DNA of 64,000 bases from NCBI RefSeq assembly GCF_947179515.1, contig NC_067478.1:26466266-26530265 (forward strand). Direction: 5' to 3'. The notes beneath the pieces are model-generated. The model saw only the letters and a list, made by a program, of their open reading frames with translations. It ran no database searches and had not been told where the DNA came from. The DNA comes from Apodemus sylvaticus. Lineage: Eukaryota; Chordata; Mammalia; Rodentia; Muridae. Below are positions 1 to 11,524 of this stretch, piece by piece. The position numbers and the translations under genes were made by a program. How positions within the stretch are numbered: position 1 is the stretch's first letter; each line of letters starts with the position of its first letter.

Positions 1-1519
1 CGTGGGGACTGCCGGGTGGTTACATTGTCCTGTAGCCCTCACTTCTTTCAGTGCTGGGCTCACCCAGAATCCTGTCACCCAACCTGCAGAGTTCTGATCA
101 CCTTGCTCTTTTCTGCAGGGGAAGAGCTCCCCTTTGTGTCACTTGCCACCCCTAGACTCAGTGTTGTCAAACTCCTTGGGTCATAACTCACTGTGTACGT
201 ACTTGACTAGCCTTTCTCCACCTACACCAGCAGGTCTTCCCTATGCTGGGTCTCCAAGTTGCTTTATACAGAGAAGGCAGTAGAATCTCACTCATATACC
301 TAAGATCTTAGGGCTTAAGAATTGAAAAGAAAGCCTTGGTTGAGGCAGAATTGAGTTTCCATGGAAAGACCCGTAAGTGCACACATGCACACACATACAC
401 ACACTTCTGAGCTTGGAGAGCCTTTTCTTTTTACTACTTCTGAGACAAAATAAGCTGTATAACAAGTTCAAAAGCAAGAGTTAGTTGGTCTTTGACAATA
501 AGTAGAGTGTGTCCTCATCATAGGACTTGCTGGCCAGCTTTCCAGCCTCATGTGGCTGCCCTACCCAGGGCTATAACCAAGGCAGACCCACAGGGCCCAG
601 AAAGCACTTCATTTAGTCACTCTTCAAGTGACAGCTTGGGCATGGATGTCACTAGGAGCCAAAGAAAGGATTGATGGGATGACCCAGCAAGGCTTCATGG
701 CCGATAAATCTCTGCTTTGGCTTTGGTATGACTGGACTCTCCCATATAAGGATAGCCTAGAGTTTGACAAGGCTGTCACCACCCAGCCTGTGGTCCCTTA
801 TCTCCTATGTTACTGTTTTCTCTTTAGGACATAACATCATTTCAGATGTAGTGGAACAAATATAGGCTCTACCAGTCTGAGATGTTAGTTGAGAAATTTA
901 ACTGCTAGGGATTCAAAGTATATGTGTAATAATAACAGCTGCTTCTTTCTTCTTCTCATAAAAGGAGGGATGCTTTGAATAGAGGGCAAATATATCAAAA
1001 CCCTAATTTCTTGTTCTTTCTTCTTATTTTAATAAGAAAGACTTTTCCATCTCCATTCTAACGTGGGCACTTTGTGAGAAGAATTGTTGCTATAGTAACT
1101 GGGGGACAATCTTTTGAGGCCTAGAGAATAGCAGGCAAGAATTAAGGCCATTATAAGAGTTCCACGAGGCTTTGAGGACATGTTTGTTTCAAGCACCTTG
1201 AGCTCCTCTTTGTTCTCAATCTGTATAGGTCATTCCCATCATCCCACTCTGCCCACGCCCATCCTGAATTGGCTTGGCCCAGGTCCACTACTGGTCTCTC
1301 ATCACATAACATTCAGATTCAACTGAATGTTGAATCTTCCCAGTGTCATCTAAACAGAGCATTCAGGGAGTGATTATAACCGACGTCCTCTAGTCCTCCA
1401 CTCACCCTCCAGGCATCTAGGATCCACACCAGGTCTTTGCAGCCTTCCAACTGGGGAGATCTACCTTATATTGATTTTCCATTTCCCAGAGTGTTTTGTG
1501 CAGACATTCCCTTTCTTGA
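1..1519. other. Unique sequence, no gene seen
   Basis: I recognise no repeat family or coding exon here. The open frames are all under 70 codons, overlap on both strands and have no family resemblance. A short CA-rich patch lies near 380-405. Confidence 0.6.
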
Positions 1520-1605
1520 ACCTTCAGATAACCCTGTGAAATATTTGAGAAATTGGTTATTAGGGACTTTTTTGTGATGGGGAAACTGAGGCTCAGAGTC
1601 ATTCC
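1520..1605 (-). repeat. MIR SINE fragment
   Basis: The plus strand shows the diverged complement of the MIR core: a CCCTGTGA block, then a GGGGAAACTGAGGCTCAGAG block near 1577-1597, in the spacing seen in MIR. MIR is an ancient tRNA-derived SINE shared by mammals. It is decayed and carries no usable target-site duplication. Confidence 0.7.
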
Positions 1606-1654
1606 AAGGTATAAACTACCCCTCTGGTCCTGTTCCATGGTTCTACTTAGGTTC

Positions 1655-1730
1655 ATGTTAACATGTATTTCTGAGCACCTACTATGTGCTAAGCATGCTA
1701 TCAGCATTAATAGTAATGTGACGAAGCAGA
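1655..1730 (-). repeat. Second MIR-like fragment
   Basis: The phrase TGAGCACCTACTATGTGCTA at about 1673-1692 is the MIR 5'-half core in minus orientation. It lies downstream of the 3'-half block at 1577, the wrong order for a single element, so this is probably a separate MIR copy. Confidence 0.55.
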
Positions 1731-1744
1731 ATGAGACACTCACA

Positions 1745-2320
1745 GAGGACACAAGAGTTATAGAAGGGACACAAACAGGCGTGGAAATTACACAGGAGAC
1801 AGGAGGATGGAATTGCAGATGCCACTGGAAGAAGAGGAACACTTTTACCAATCCAACCAGTGCCCTCATTTTTGTCTCTTGGAAGAAACTTGACAATTTT
1901 TTATATTCATTGAAAAGAAATAGATACATCTCCTATGAAATACCCCAATCAAATCCCCCTTTTCTGTCAGGCCATTTCTACACATTTACAAGGGCGAAAA
2001 TCTACAGGAAGGATTAAGCTTTACAATCCTATTATTTAAATAATAAGACATTCTTCAGTCAAGCATTTAGGAGCTACTGAATTCTCCCAAAATTATGTCA
2101 GTAAAGGGAACAGTTTGCATGTTTAAAGCCAATCCTTTTTGAATGAGATTTTGATTGCAAATATGTAAGTCTAGAGTTTCAGAGCACTATTCTCTGCTCT
2201 AACTTTTCAGCGCCGATTGGTGGATGGCTGTTCCCATGCCCTCCTGGGATACCTCTTGTGGCTGCATTCCTCATTCCTGCTTGAGCGAGTTGTTTGGAGT
2301 ATTAGAGAGCCTTTGTGTTC
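1745..2320. other. Unique sequence, no gene seen
   Basis: AT-rich then mixed sequence with no recognised repeat. The open frame at 1553-2017 runs through MIR sequence and is judged a chance frame. Confidence 0.5.
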
Positions 2321-2349
2321 GGGGGTGGGGGGTGGGGGTGTATATAAAG
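2321..2349 (+). promoter_or_regulatory. Candidate TATA promoter with G-rich upstream element
   Basis: Three long G-runs separated by single T residues (2321-2339) sit directly upstream of TATATAAAGG (2341-2350), a strong TATA-box match. The G-runs fit KLF/Sp1 CACCC-type sites and a G-quadruplex motif. A TATA box here would place a start site near 2370-2375. Motif match is direct observation; promoter function is inference, since such motifs also occur by chance. Confidence 0.3.
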
Positions 2350-2370
2350 GAGAGGCAGATGAAAGCTGGG

Positions 2371-2628
2371 AGGCTTTGGGGTACAGCAGCCGAGATGTAT
2401 CAGTTCAGGAGACATTTAGCGACTGGACTCATTTGCAGGGAAATGGTGGTGGCACAAACTAAAGCCTTCCCCTCCTTTGTCACAGCACAAGGATGTTCTG
2501 CATGCCAGTTCTGAAGGGAGGCATCTTAGTGATGCTACTGGGACAACAGTATTCCTAACACTCACTTAACCTTGGGTAAGATCAAGGAGGGAGTGATTAT
2601 AGAATAACAAGCTTCAGCAGGTATCCAG
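2371..2628 (+). other. Hypothetical first exon ending at a consensus splice donor
   Basis: About 258 bp downstream of the TATA-predicted start lies CAG|GTGAGT, with the exon boundary after 2628. This is the optimal vertebrate donor. No known protein is encoded: the overlapping open frames at 2217-2462 and 2224-2514 start upstream of the predicted transcription start, resemble nothing I know and are in different frames. If transcribed it would more likely be non-coding. Evidence is motif spacing only. Confidence 0.2.
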
Positions 2629-2634
2629 GTGAGT

Positions 2635-5028
2635 GGTAGGTCAAGGCGTAGGCTACTCTGACCAGGAATGCAAGGTGCTAATCACACTGGCTTTTTCTGG
2701 TGTCCAGAGTATGGCATATTAAAACCAAAGTTCCCAGATGACCTGGACACTATGTGACTTCTAGAAAGAGGTAAGCAGCCAAGAAAAGGCAGACTCAGCC
2801 CCCAAGAGAATAAGCTGACTGGTGTGGCCATAGACTAGTCCATTGCTTTTCTTGCCAAATGGACAACCTGGGTCTGCTATTCAGAGCTTGAAAGTAGGCG
2901 AGGTGCCAGTCTCAGGTAACTCAGAAGATTTGGAGGAGGAGAAGTAGGAGGATGGCAGTGGTTTGCCCCAGTGGAGGAAAACCATCAAACCCATTGAGAA
3001 AACTCAGGGAATCCTGAGTGAATTCAAATGGATTTAAGGAAATTCTGTAAGTCTGACCAAGGCCTCAAGTCACACAGGTACAAAGGAATGTGATTGTGAC
3101 AGCCTTTTGTGAGAACTTTATTGAATTAATAATTCATTCCAACCACTCACAGTTTAGACCAAATAAGAGAGTTTGTCTCAAGGGACACCCACCAAGTCTC
3201 CATGGAGAAAACCACTTCTAAAAATAAAAACAGCGCCTCCTTCCCGTGCATCAGAGATCAGCAAACTATCTGGAAATATCCAGAGAGGACAGCCTTAGGA
3301 TTTTGCAGACCATTCGTTCTCAATGTCACTCTTCTAAACCCTGCCTCGTGCCATGGCAGCAGCCCAAGACAATACCCAAGCAAAGGAGCATTCCAGTTAG
3401 TCTCCCCGTCTACTCTCAAATAAAACTGATCTCTGAGACTGAAAGGGGCAAAAGGAAGCTTTTCGAATTCATTGAATTTTCATGTCATAAACTTTTTACT
3501 CCCTTATTTCTCATTTTTCTCCTCAAAACTTAGCCTTCTAGACATGGAGAAAGCTAGGCAGCAGGCAGAGCCATGTGAGGCCAACTCTCACCCTCAATAC
3601 AGAGAAAGCAGCCAGACCCTCCCCCATTTCTCCAAAGTAAGCACCCAACAGCTCCCTAGTGGTCATTGCCTTGAACTGAACAGCTGGGAAACTGGGCTCT
3701 TTCATTAATGTTCTCTTAGAAGTTCACAGGAGACTGGAGAAAACGCAAAAGAAGCAAGCAAATGAACAAACAAAGCCCTGTTTGTTATTTTTGAATTGAG
3801 GAAATCAGACAAATATTCCTAATGATTGGATGCCTGGACCCAGAGAACGAGCTAATCACTGAGCCCAGGGACTCCATGCTCTATCGAGGCGAGCGCTAAC
3901 TCCCCAAGCCTAGCACCTTCCCAGCAGGGCTCAGTCCGTAATGATTTCTAAGCAGGAGTGTTCATTATCTGGGACTGATTTTCATTTCAGCCCTGTTCAT
4001 GTCTTTGCTCTAAAAATGATCCTAAAGACTTGTGGCTGTTTGAATCAATAGCAACACAATCAGCAGAAAGCCCTGCCCGGCAACACTTCAAAATTAACAG
4101 CCTCCTTGCTTCCATGACTCAATATTAGCTGCAAAGAAAAGAGGGCTTTTTCTTAATCATCTCCCCATTTAAATTAACCAGATAGGCTTTGCAACAAAAA
4201 AAAAGTGAGGGAATAAGTCTAATTCTTTAGAAAAGTGGGCGATGTTCACATAACGCCATATGGCCTCTGGAGGAGCCCAGAAGCCTCCTGCAATGTGATC
4301 GGGCAGGTTGTGATGTTGCAGGCCTCTCTATCTGTGCCAGACATTTATAGAGGCTGACAGGCCAGAGCCCTTGACAGGGTTTAATTTTCATGTCACCGCA
4401 TTCTGTTGTCCAACTGGAAGGCCAAGAAAATGGACAGTGTAAGTTTCGAAGTCAACTCCAGGACCTTCACATGCCTGTCTTTATTTGCTTTACTTTCTAC
4501 GGTTATCCTGAAGCAGCCACCTTCTGACACTGGTCGGAGAGGGGGAGTTGGTTTTATGGGAGCTGCCAATTAGGAACTAAGCTTGACTTTGTCCCACGGT
4601 AACAAAGAGAGAGAGAGGTTACCTCCATGCGCATGCCAGAGAGCTATGGCGTGAGTCACTCGGTAGATAGGAGTCTCTTTTGCACCTATATTCCACAAAT
4701 GCAGCAAGTCCTCACCGGGCAGCCAAGTGTGCTTGATTCTAAGCCAAGGAAGAGGAGAGAGGGGATGAACTGGAGCCCCGCCTGTGAGAATTCCCTGCTC
4801 ATGTAGTGTCGAAGAATTGCACACACAGGACTGTCAGGGGGAGAAGTTTTAGATGTGGTCATCTAGTTTAAGTCAGATGGTAGGGATGATCTTAGGGGTG
4901 CTGATGGGCCTCCATGGACAGAGAGATCTTCAGGGAAGGGAGCAGGGTACTCCTAAATGCTCCATAGTTATTATGGCTTAGGTTATGTCTAGGGGAAAAC
5001 CATTCCCTTTATGGAGAAATAATATAGC
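2635..5028. other. Unique sequence with possible conserved non-coding stretch
   Basis: No transposable element was recognised. The part from roughly 3860 to 4450 is free of simple repeats, unlike most of the window. That makes it a candidate for conserved regulatory DNA, but conservation cannot be judged from one sequence. Confidence 0.35.
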
Positions 5029-5266
5029 TGATAGCTGAGAGTTGGTGAAGCTAAGAAAGAGGTAGTTCTCAAATAGGAGCAGCAGGCTGGCAGACCGGGC
5101 AGGTTATGAATGGTGGTTTAAGTGGGTTCAGGGGACTTACAGCCCCCTGATAGCTGAGAGTTGGTAAAACTAAGACAGAGGTAGTCCTCAAATAGCAGCA
5201 AGCAGACAGACCAGGAAGGTTATGAATGGTGAGTTTAAGTGGGTTTAGGAGGCTTCCAGCCAATGC
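5029..5266. repeat. Tandem duplication, two 119-bp units
   Basis: Unit 1 starts at 5029 and unit 2 at 5148, each beginning TGATAGCTGAGAGTTGGT and ending near a run resembling GGCTTCCAGCC. The copies differ at scattered substitutions and small indels. It is a local duplication rather than a known repeat family. The open frames here (5069-5638 and 5340-5714 minus, 5226-5516 plus) overlap each other and are not credible genes. Confidence 0.8.
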
Positions 5267-7059
5267 AGGGTCTGGCCAGCCTGATGCAAGGTTCACACAT
5301 GAAGGATTGAGCTCTGTGGCCTCCACAGATGTTTGGTCACTAAGCCTCACAGATCCAGTTCTCTGGCTGGGTGATCTGCAGGGCAGGAATAGCAGCGGTA
5401 GCAGCAGCAGCCTGGAAACTAGTGAGGCAAACTCTAGAGGCTTCAGCAAGCTGTGCTCGGCGAGCAAAGCTCGGGAAGGCCATGGTTTCAGAGATGTCTC
5501 TGTCTGTGGAGGGTGAGGCCAGCCTTCGCTGACATCTGGAGGGACTGCTGCTAACAAATGAGAAAAATAACAGGTTCCTACTGCAGTGAAGGAGAGAGAA
5601 GCAGAGCGCGGAGGCCATAGTCCACAGCCCTGAAGCAATACTTTCTTCCAATCCCTCTCCTCTGCTTGGGTGTGAGATGATTCCTCCCCTCATGCCCTTT
5701 CTCCAGAGAGACACTGCCTAGGAGGGTTGTATTGAAGGCACCCAGCCCCTAGGGAGGACATCTGTCCCCTTCCTGTTACTGAACAGCTTCCTTCAAAGCC
5801 AGTTTTATGAGAGCTGCGGAGCTGCAGTAATGAGCCCCTACCACTAGGAGGCAGCTCTGCCCACTGCATGCATCCTGGAGAGCAGGGTTCTTCAAGGACA
5901 TCCCCAGGTTACTACAGCAGCACTGTTCATTTGTAGTGAGAATGGAGAATGCCTTCACCATCCAGACACTAAATTGGATGGGTAATGGATTGCTTCTCTT
6001 GGAAGGACTGTAACTCGTGTTGCTAAAAGTAGGTGAAAGAGAAATAGAAAAAAAAGTCAAAGCTGTGGCTTCATCTACAGTGGGAATCTCATTCCTATGG
6101 TCCATGTAGGTACCAGGTTCCAACCATTTTCCCTTCCTGATTTATGGCGTAAGATCTATGGTGTAAGCGCCATAAACCTTCATCTGGAACTCCTTATGCT
6201 TTGTCAGTCATTGTGCTTATGACCTAAGTCTAGTCTCATAGTAGGATCTTGAGGTCAAGGTCAGAGGTCAGGCAGGGCATAGAAGAGGAACAGATAACAC
6301 ATAAGCCAGGAAAACCAATCATAGTGGGTTTCTATAAACCCAGCCCCCTTCTGCTCAGAAACATGTCACCCCTGACAGCCTCTTCACTGAGCCCACTAAG
6401 TTCTCCAAAGGGAGCCTGAGACCACCTCAGAGACCATGTTGAGAATACACATCTCCATGAAATTAGAATCTGCCTTTTTATAAAAAAGAAAATGGGGAGA
6501 GGGAGATCAGAAAAGAAAATATAGGACATGCCTGTGAGAAGCACAAGGAAAGCAAATAGAGGGGTTTTTCTTTTACACCTGACCTCTCTGAGTAAAGTCC
6601 CCACTGAGACTTCTTCCCCAAGACGTAAGACAATTCCCTGCGTTTCCCTTACACACCAGCCATTTATTACAAAAGCCTCTGATAGGACAACACAGAAAGT
6701 GTTGGAGAGTAATCCAGACTGTCCTTGGCAGGTTTGTTCATGTAGGACAAGGAGACAGTTTGCTCTGAGGCTGGGGAACAGGTTCAGTCAAGGCTCTCAA
6801 GGTGGGGGGAGGGGCTAAGTGAGTTACAGAACATCATCCCTGAAGAGACCAGACCGTCAAGGAATGAGACACAGGATGGAGTCACCAAACAGAATGTGTG
6901 AACTGGTACTCCATTGGCAGGCAAAACCTATGGTGGAGCCACACTCCAAGAACCACAGTCTACCTTCTCAGGGTAGCCTAAAAACATGACTTGACGCAAA
7001 CAGTACAGACCCCAGCTTTCCCACCTCCACTAGCCACCTCCCTAAGGCAAAAAGAGTAA
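5267..7059. other. Unique sequence, no gene seen
   Basis: No recognised transposable element. It contains the AGGTCA cluster annotated separately at 6252-6270. Open frames of 90-124 codons occur on both strands without recognisable similarity. Confidence 0.5.
6252..6270 (+). promoter_or_regulatory. Triple AGGTCA nuclear-receptor half-site cluster
   Basis: AGGTCA occurs at 6252-6257, 6258-6263 and 6265-6270. The first two are directly abutted (DR0) and the last two are separated by one G (DR1). Positions 6255-6263 also read TCAAGGTCA, the extended half-site of NR5A and ERR receptors. DR1 is the classical RXR/PPAR/HNF4 geometry. Occupancy is unknown. Confidence 0.4.
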
Positions 7060-7165
7060 CTGATGTGTCCCAGGATGCTGGTCCTTTTCTATGGATGTCA
7101 CCAGTGTACCCACAGCACTGCACCTGGTCCACAGCATGGGCTCAGCAAATGTTGAATAAAATCCC
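7060..7165 (+). repeat. MIR SINE fragment, 3' end
   Basis: The segment carries the MIR-like phrase ending in CTCAGCAAATGTTGAATAAA (7141-7160), after a CACTGCACCTGG block, in sense order. The 5' half is not recognisable. Confidence 0.6.
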
Positions 7166-10100
7166 AGAGGTCACCTGGCCTCAGAGAACGAGTGTGGTTT
7201 GAAAAGTTAAAACGCCCTGAGGGGAGAAACACTCCTCAAGTCCAGTCTTAAGTCTATAGTTGTCCTTTGCAAAGTGACTAGGAATGGAAGAAGAGTGGGA
7301 GGGGGAAGGGCAGGTGACAAGATTTTGTGCTTCCTCATGGAAGCTGACAGGAAGGGACTTTCTTTTCCCCAAAGTAATCTTTTCTAGGTAGGACCAGTAA
7401 AAGGATCCCTCCCCGCCACAGCAGGAGCGAGAGCAGCTAGGCCACGATGAGCCCCACTTTTTCCACCCTGTGAGTCACAGGACTGAGGAAGTAGAGCTTT
7501 AATTTGTTAATGAGCCCAGCTCTTTGCCACTGACCCATCCCTTTTATCAGATATACTATGGAAAGATTCATCAAAATGAAGCTCAATCCCCTATAGTCCA
7601 GTGAGGCAAGGGGCAGCAGACACGAGAGGCTTCAGAATGCAGGCGGTGTATATTAATCACAGGAACAAAATCATGTTGGCTTTAATGTTTGCTTTCTTTT
7701 ATCTGGGAGAGAAAGCGCACCTCTGTTACCTGTACCCTTTACACTGAGCATTTCAGAGCACAAGTGGGGCACACACACATATAAATATTGAGGGTTCTTT
7801 TCCTCCGCAGAATGAGCTGTCAGAAAAAAAAGAAGCTAAGAGGTTATTTCTATTTGCAAAGGCAGAGAATCAACACACAGGTTTTAGGTCTAGACTCTAG
7901 CCCCTCTGTGGAAAAAGAACAAGGAGGTAGCCTCTACTCTGTAAGGATCCCTCGAGGGCCCAAGAGTAAGGGTTCAACTGGATCTGTGGTTCACACTGCT
8001 GAGTGAAATGCATGCATGCGTGAAATGCATTCATCCTTGTCATCAGGGGAGGCTGGGCTCTGGCTCTCACCTCCACCCACTCTCCATGATGCAAAGGAGC
8101 CTGGAGCGCTGGAGGGAGCACTGATGGCCCTTTTATAGACACAATCCAGAGGATTGGAAATGGAGGAAAAGTTTTGGGCAAAGGAGGTTAGACTTGGCAC
8201 CTAGGTGAGTCACTTGACCAAGAGGGGAAGAGATATCAAGTGAGATGATGGTAGAGATGGAGAGTAAACTGGAAGGTGATTAGGATCAACAGCGTCAGAA
8301 GCAACCAGGAAGCCAGGGTACTGCTCTATACGTAAATGTACTCATGTGTCAGAGAATCATGGGTAAATAACACCATGTGACCACAGAGGCAGTTACTGCA
8401 GTTGCTTTACAAGACAGAGCCCCTGGAAGCAGATGACAGAGCGATCTACCTACCAGGTTTCCAACCTTATCTGCTTCCAAGAAAGAGCTGTTGATGCCCT
8501 AAGCCAGAAAGGCATGGCAGGCGATTGGAAAAAATGGATGGAATATAGAAAGAAGAAAGCTTGTATGGAAGCCAGTTGTTCCCAAGGAAACCTGTAGTTA
8601 CTAGAGTGGACCTTGTTAGGTCACTGCATGTGCACTGTAATGTCTGTAAGAAGGAGTCAAAATGATGTGGTAGGGCATTAGTTTAGGGAATTGGAGTATT
8701 AAGTATAAAATAAAAGACATAACTAGGTGAAGAGCCGCTGATACTATGTATGAATGTGCATATATACCTATCTATACTATGGAAGTAAGATACAAAGCAG
8801 AGAGGTCATTAGTCACAACAAAATTAATTCTCCAGTTGCCTTAGGTTATTCTTATTTGCTTTTAGCTCTCAAAGCCCAGAAAGAAGTGCCTGGAACACTG
8901 CAGGAGTCATAAACATTTGGAAGTGAAGCACCTAGCTTGTCCTTATGAAGACCCAGCATATCACTAAACTCCACATTGACTGAACCATATAGAAGCAGGC
9001 CAACCACGCAGATCTCCTAGCTTAGAGAAGCCTTCGTGAATTTTCATCCTCCGTGCAGTGGTCAGACAGTGGCAGACACTGGCAGTGAACAGCGACAGTG
9101 TCGCACATAGTTGCTTGCACACATTTAGAACATACCTGAAGAACATTCACAATGCTGTTTCTACAGAGTAGAGTCTGCCCAACCTACCATTGTCTCTGCC
9201 TTTCCCTAAGTACTTGCTAAATATTGTTCACTCTATCATCTTCTGTCATTGATGCTGGGACTCAATATAAAGATTCTGGGTTCAGCCAGTCTCAGACCCT
9301 TCCCTCCCATCTCTGGAGATGATGTCACCATTCTGAAGCCTTGTGTGAGAAACCTGTTTGTTCCCAGCTCCTCAACCTCAGTGCATGGGAAAGGCCTGAG
9401 AAGGACGGGCTGCTCCCTCGACTGGAGCCTCTTTGGGGTTCACTCTGCAGAGAGAAAGAGCAGTCTCATTGTATGCAATCACCATCCATCTGCACCTGAC
9501 TGGGAGGTGACCTAACGGTCAGTGCAGCTGGAATGTCTTTCCAAGCTTAACCTGGGGTTTGTGTGTTCTTGGCACACAGCAGACTTCCGGTCCTCTTGAA
9601 CTGCCTCCAAGAATGAATCCCCTTAGTCTACAAAATGTATTTATTTGGTAACTATGCTACTATGAGTGTATATGAGTCTGATACAATGCAAACTATGAAA
9701 TGTCTTACTGAAAGGAATTATGAATTCATAGAAAAATGAATCCAACTTCAGAACAGTGCAATATGTTGTCGGTCAATAAGGTTGCCCAGGCACAGGGGAC
9801 CAGAGAAAAACCTTCCCCTCCCACCTCTTTCCTTGGTACCCTCTCCCTGACTCATTGCCCTACTAGGTTCTAACTGATGCAGAGTGAAGGATGCTGAGAG
9901 AACACGTGTACATAAAGACATAAGAGCGAAATAACCTTTGGGGAATCAGTTGAGTTTCTTCCCATGGCTGTGATCTTATCATGCCTGAATCCCAAATTTT
10001 AAATTTCTAACAATTTCGATTCTTGGAGTTTCTGAGTAATTTGTTAAATGCCTATTCAACAGACAGATATTTATTTTCAGCCTTGGCTTGTAAATGCCTA

Positions 10101-10419
10101 CAAACTGATTCATGTTGGTGGTCGTTACGACACTTCTGTGAATTGGTTGAATAAATATGATTTTAGAATTTCACAGTAATGATGACTTCTGAGAGTTTTT
10201 ATTGTTCAGAAATGCAGTGGGATGAGAGGCTGCAGGCTGCTTTGTCTGGTCAGCGTCTCTGGTGCTCGATCCTAGATCCACATGGGTGAAAGAAGCATGG
10301 TGATTGTGACAGTGGTCACACAAGACAGTGACCCTAATGAGGCTTCCTTTAGGACACACGAGAACCGAGCCTGGAAGTATTGCCCATGGAGACAGCTAGA
10401 AAGATGATCAGCGTGAGCT
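7166..10419. other. Unique sequence, no gene seen
   Basis: About 3.2 kb without a recognised gene. A weak MIR/L2-like patch may exist near 8875-8930 (GTGCCTGGAACACTGCAGGAG) but is too short to call. Open frames are all under 100 codons. Confidence 0.5.
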
Positions 10420-10525
10420 AGGGCATCTATTGAGTACCTACAATTTGCTGAAGCTATAAATCCTCAAGTAGGTTATTCCTCCTGGTAACCATGAGAAAAG
10501 CATGAGACCCAGAGGAATCAGAATG
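10420..10525 (-). repeat. MIR SINE fragment
   Basis: ATTGAGTACCTACAATTTGC, then an AATCCTCAAGTAGGTTATTC block, then GAGACCCAGAG follow the MIR minus-strand order with about the usual spacing. Strongly diverged. Confidence 0.6.
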
Positions 10526-10837
10526 CTTCCTGGGAAAAGTGATGATGTACACGGCCCTTCCCCTCTTTTGATCCAGTTCCCCACCCCCATGCTGACCTGC
10601 CTTTCGACATGGAGGCCACTCAGTGAGACCTGGGTATGGGACCTCATAGAATTGGGCTCCCTCTCACCATCCAAAGCCAGTGGAGGCCCAGAGCACTTCC
10701 CTGGGATTCTAGATGCTGTTGTTACAGACTCTACCTCCTGGTTTCTATTGAAACAACACAAGGCTAAGCCCCACCCTTCAGTTGAGAATCAGGGGCAATG
10801 GAGGGAAATTCAAACAAAAAGGACAGCTGCCAAGATA
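10526..10837. other. Unique sequence, no gene seen
   Basis: Frames of 107 (minus) and 115 codons (plus) overlap on opposite strands here. Neither resembles a known protein, and one overlaps the flanking MIR. Confidence 0.45.
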
Positions 10838-11032
10838 GGTCAGTGTTAAGAGCATTGGCTGCTCTTCTAGATGATTCTATTCTACATGGAGATGCTTACA
10901 ACCATTTATAACAACAATTCCAGGATATCTGATGTCCTTTTCTAGCCACCACAGGGACCAAGGGTACATGTGGTGCACATGCATACATGCAAGCAAAACA
11001 CCCATACACAGAGAACAAAAATAAATACATAT
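10838..11032 (+). mobile_element. B3-type tRNA-derived SINE, degraded
   Basis: The 5' part resembles the tRNA-like head (GTTAAGAGCATTGGCTGCTC). The 3' part has the B3 tail phrase around TGGTGCACATGCATACATGC and CAAAACACCCATACAC, ending in an A-rich AATAAATA stretch. B3 is a rodent B2-related SINE transcribed by RNA polymerase III and moved by L1 machinery. Many substitutions point to an old copy. Confidence 0.7.
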
Positions 11033-11078
11033 TTGATGTCCTCAGAAGTTGTATTAGTTCATTAACAAAATGTCTGAT

Positions 11079-11215
11079 GGCTGGGCAGTGGTGGTGCATG
11101 CCTTTAATTCAAGCACTCAGGAGGCAGAAGCAGGTGGATCTCTGAATTCAAGGCCACAATGATCTATACAGAGCTAATTCCAGGACATCCAGGGCTACAT
11201 GGAGAAACCCTGACT

Positions 11216-11219
<4 letters not shown>
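11079..11219 (+). mobile_element. B1 SINE
   Basis: GGCTGGGCAGTGGTGGTGCA opens the element, followed by the B1 body (CAGGAGGCAGAAGCAGGTGG, then CCAGGGCTACATGGAGAAAC). B1 is a 7SL-RNA-derived rodent SINE. Its A-rich tail runs directly into the AC/AT microsatellite at 11220, consistent with array growth from a SINE tail. Confidence 0.9.
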
Positions 11220-11297
<78 letters not shown>

Positions 11298-11524
11298 TGT
11301 GTGTGTATATCTATGTGTATGTATATATACATGTATATATATATGTGTGTGTATCTATATGTATGTATATATATGTGTGTATATCATCTATATGTACGTA
11401 TATATACGTGTGTATATCTATATGTATGTAATATACGTGTGTATATCTATATGTATGTATGTATATATACACGTATATATGTGTGTGTCATATATATATA
11501 TATACATACATACATACATATATA
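11220..11524. repeat. Compound (AC)n / (TATG)n microsatellite
   Basis: Pure (AC)n at the left changes to alternating TATG, TATATA, GTGTGT and CATA tracts for about 300 bp. Open frames here (11215-11562, 11253-11525) encode only Tyr/Ile/Cys/Val-rich low-complexity peptides and are artefacts of the repeat. Confidence 0.95.

Noticed and set aside
1417..1929. 170-codon minus-strand open frame
   Set aside because: Passes through two MIR fragments and overlaps a plus-strand frame of similar length.
5069..5638. 189-codon minus-strand open frame
   Set aside because: It lies across the 119-bp tandem duplication, competes with other frames on both strands and resembles no known protein.
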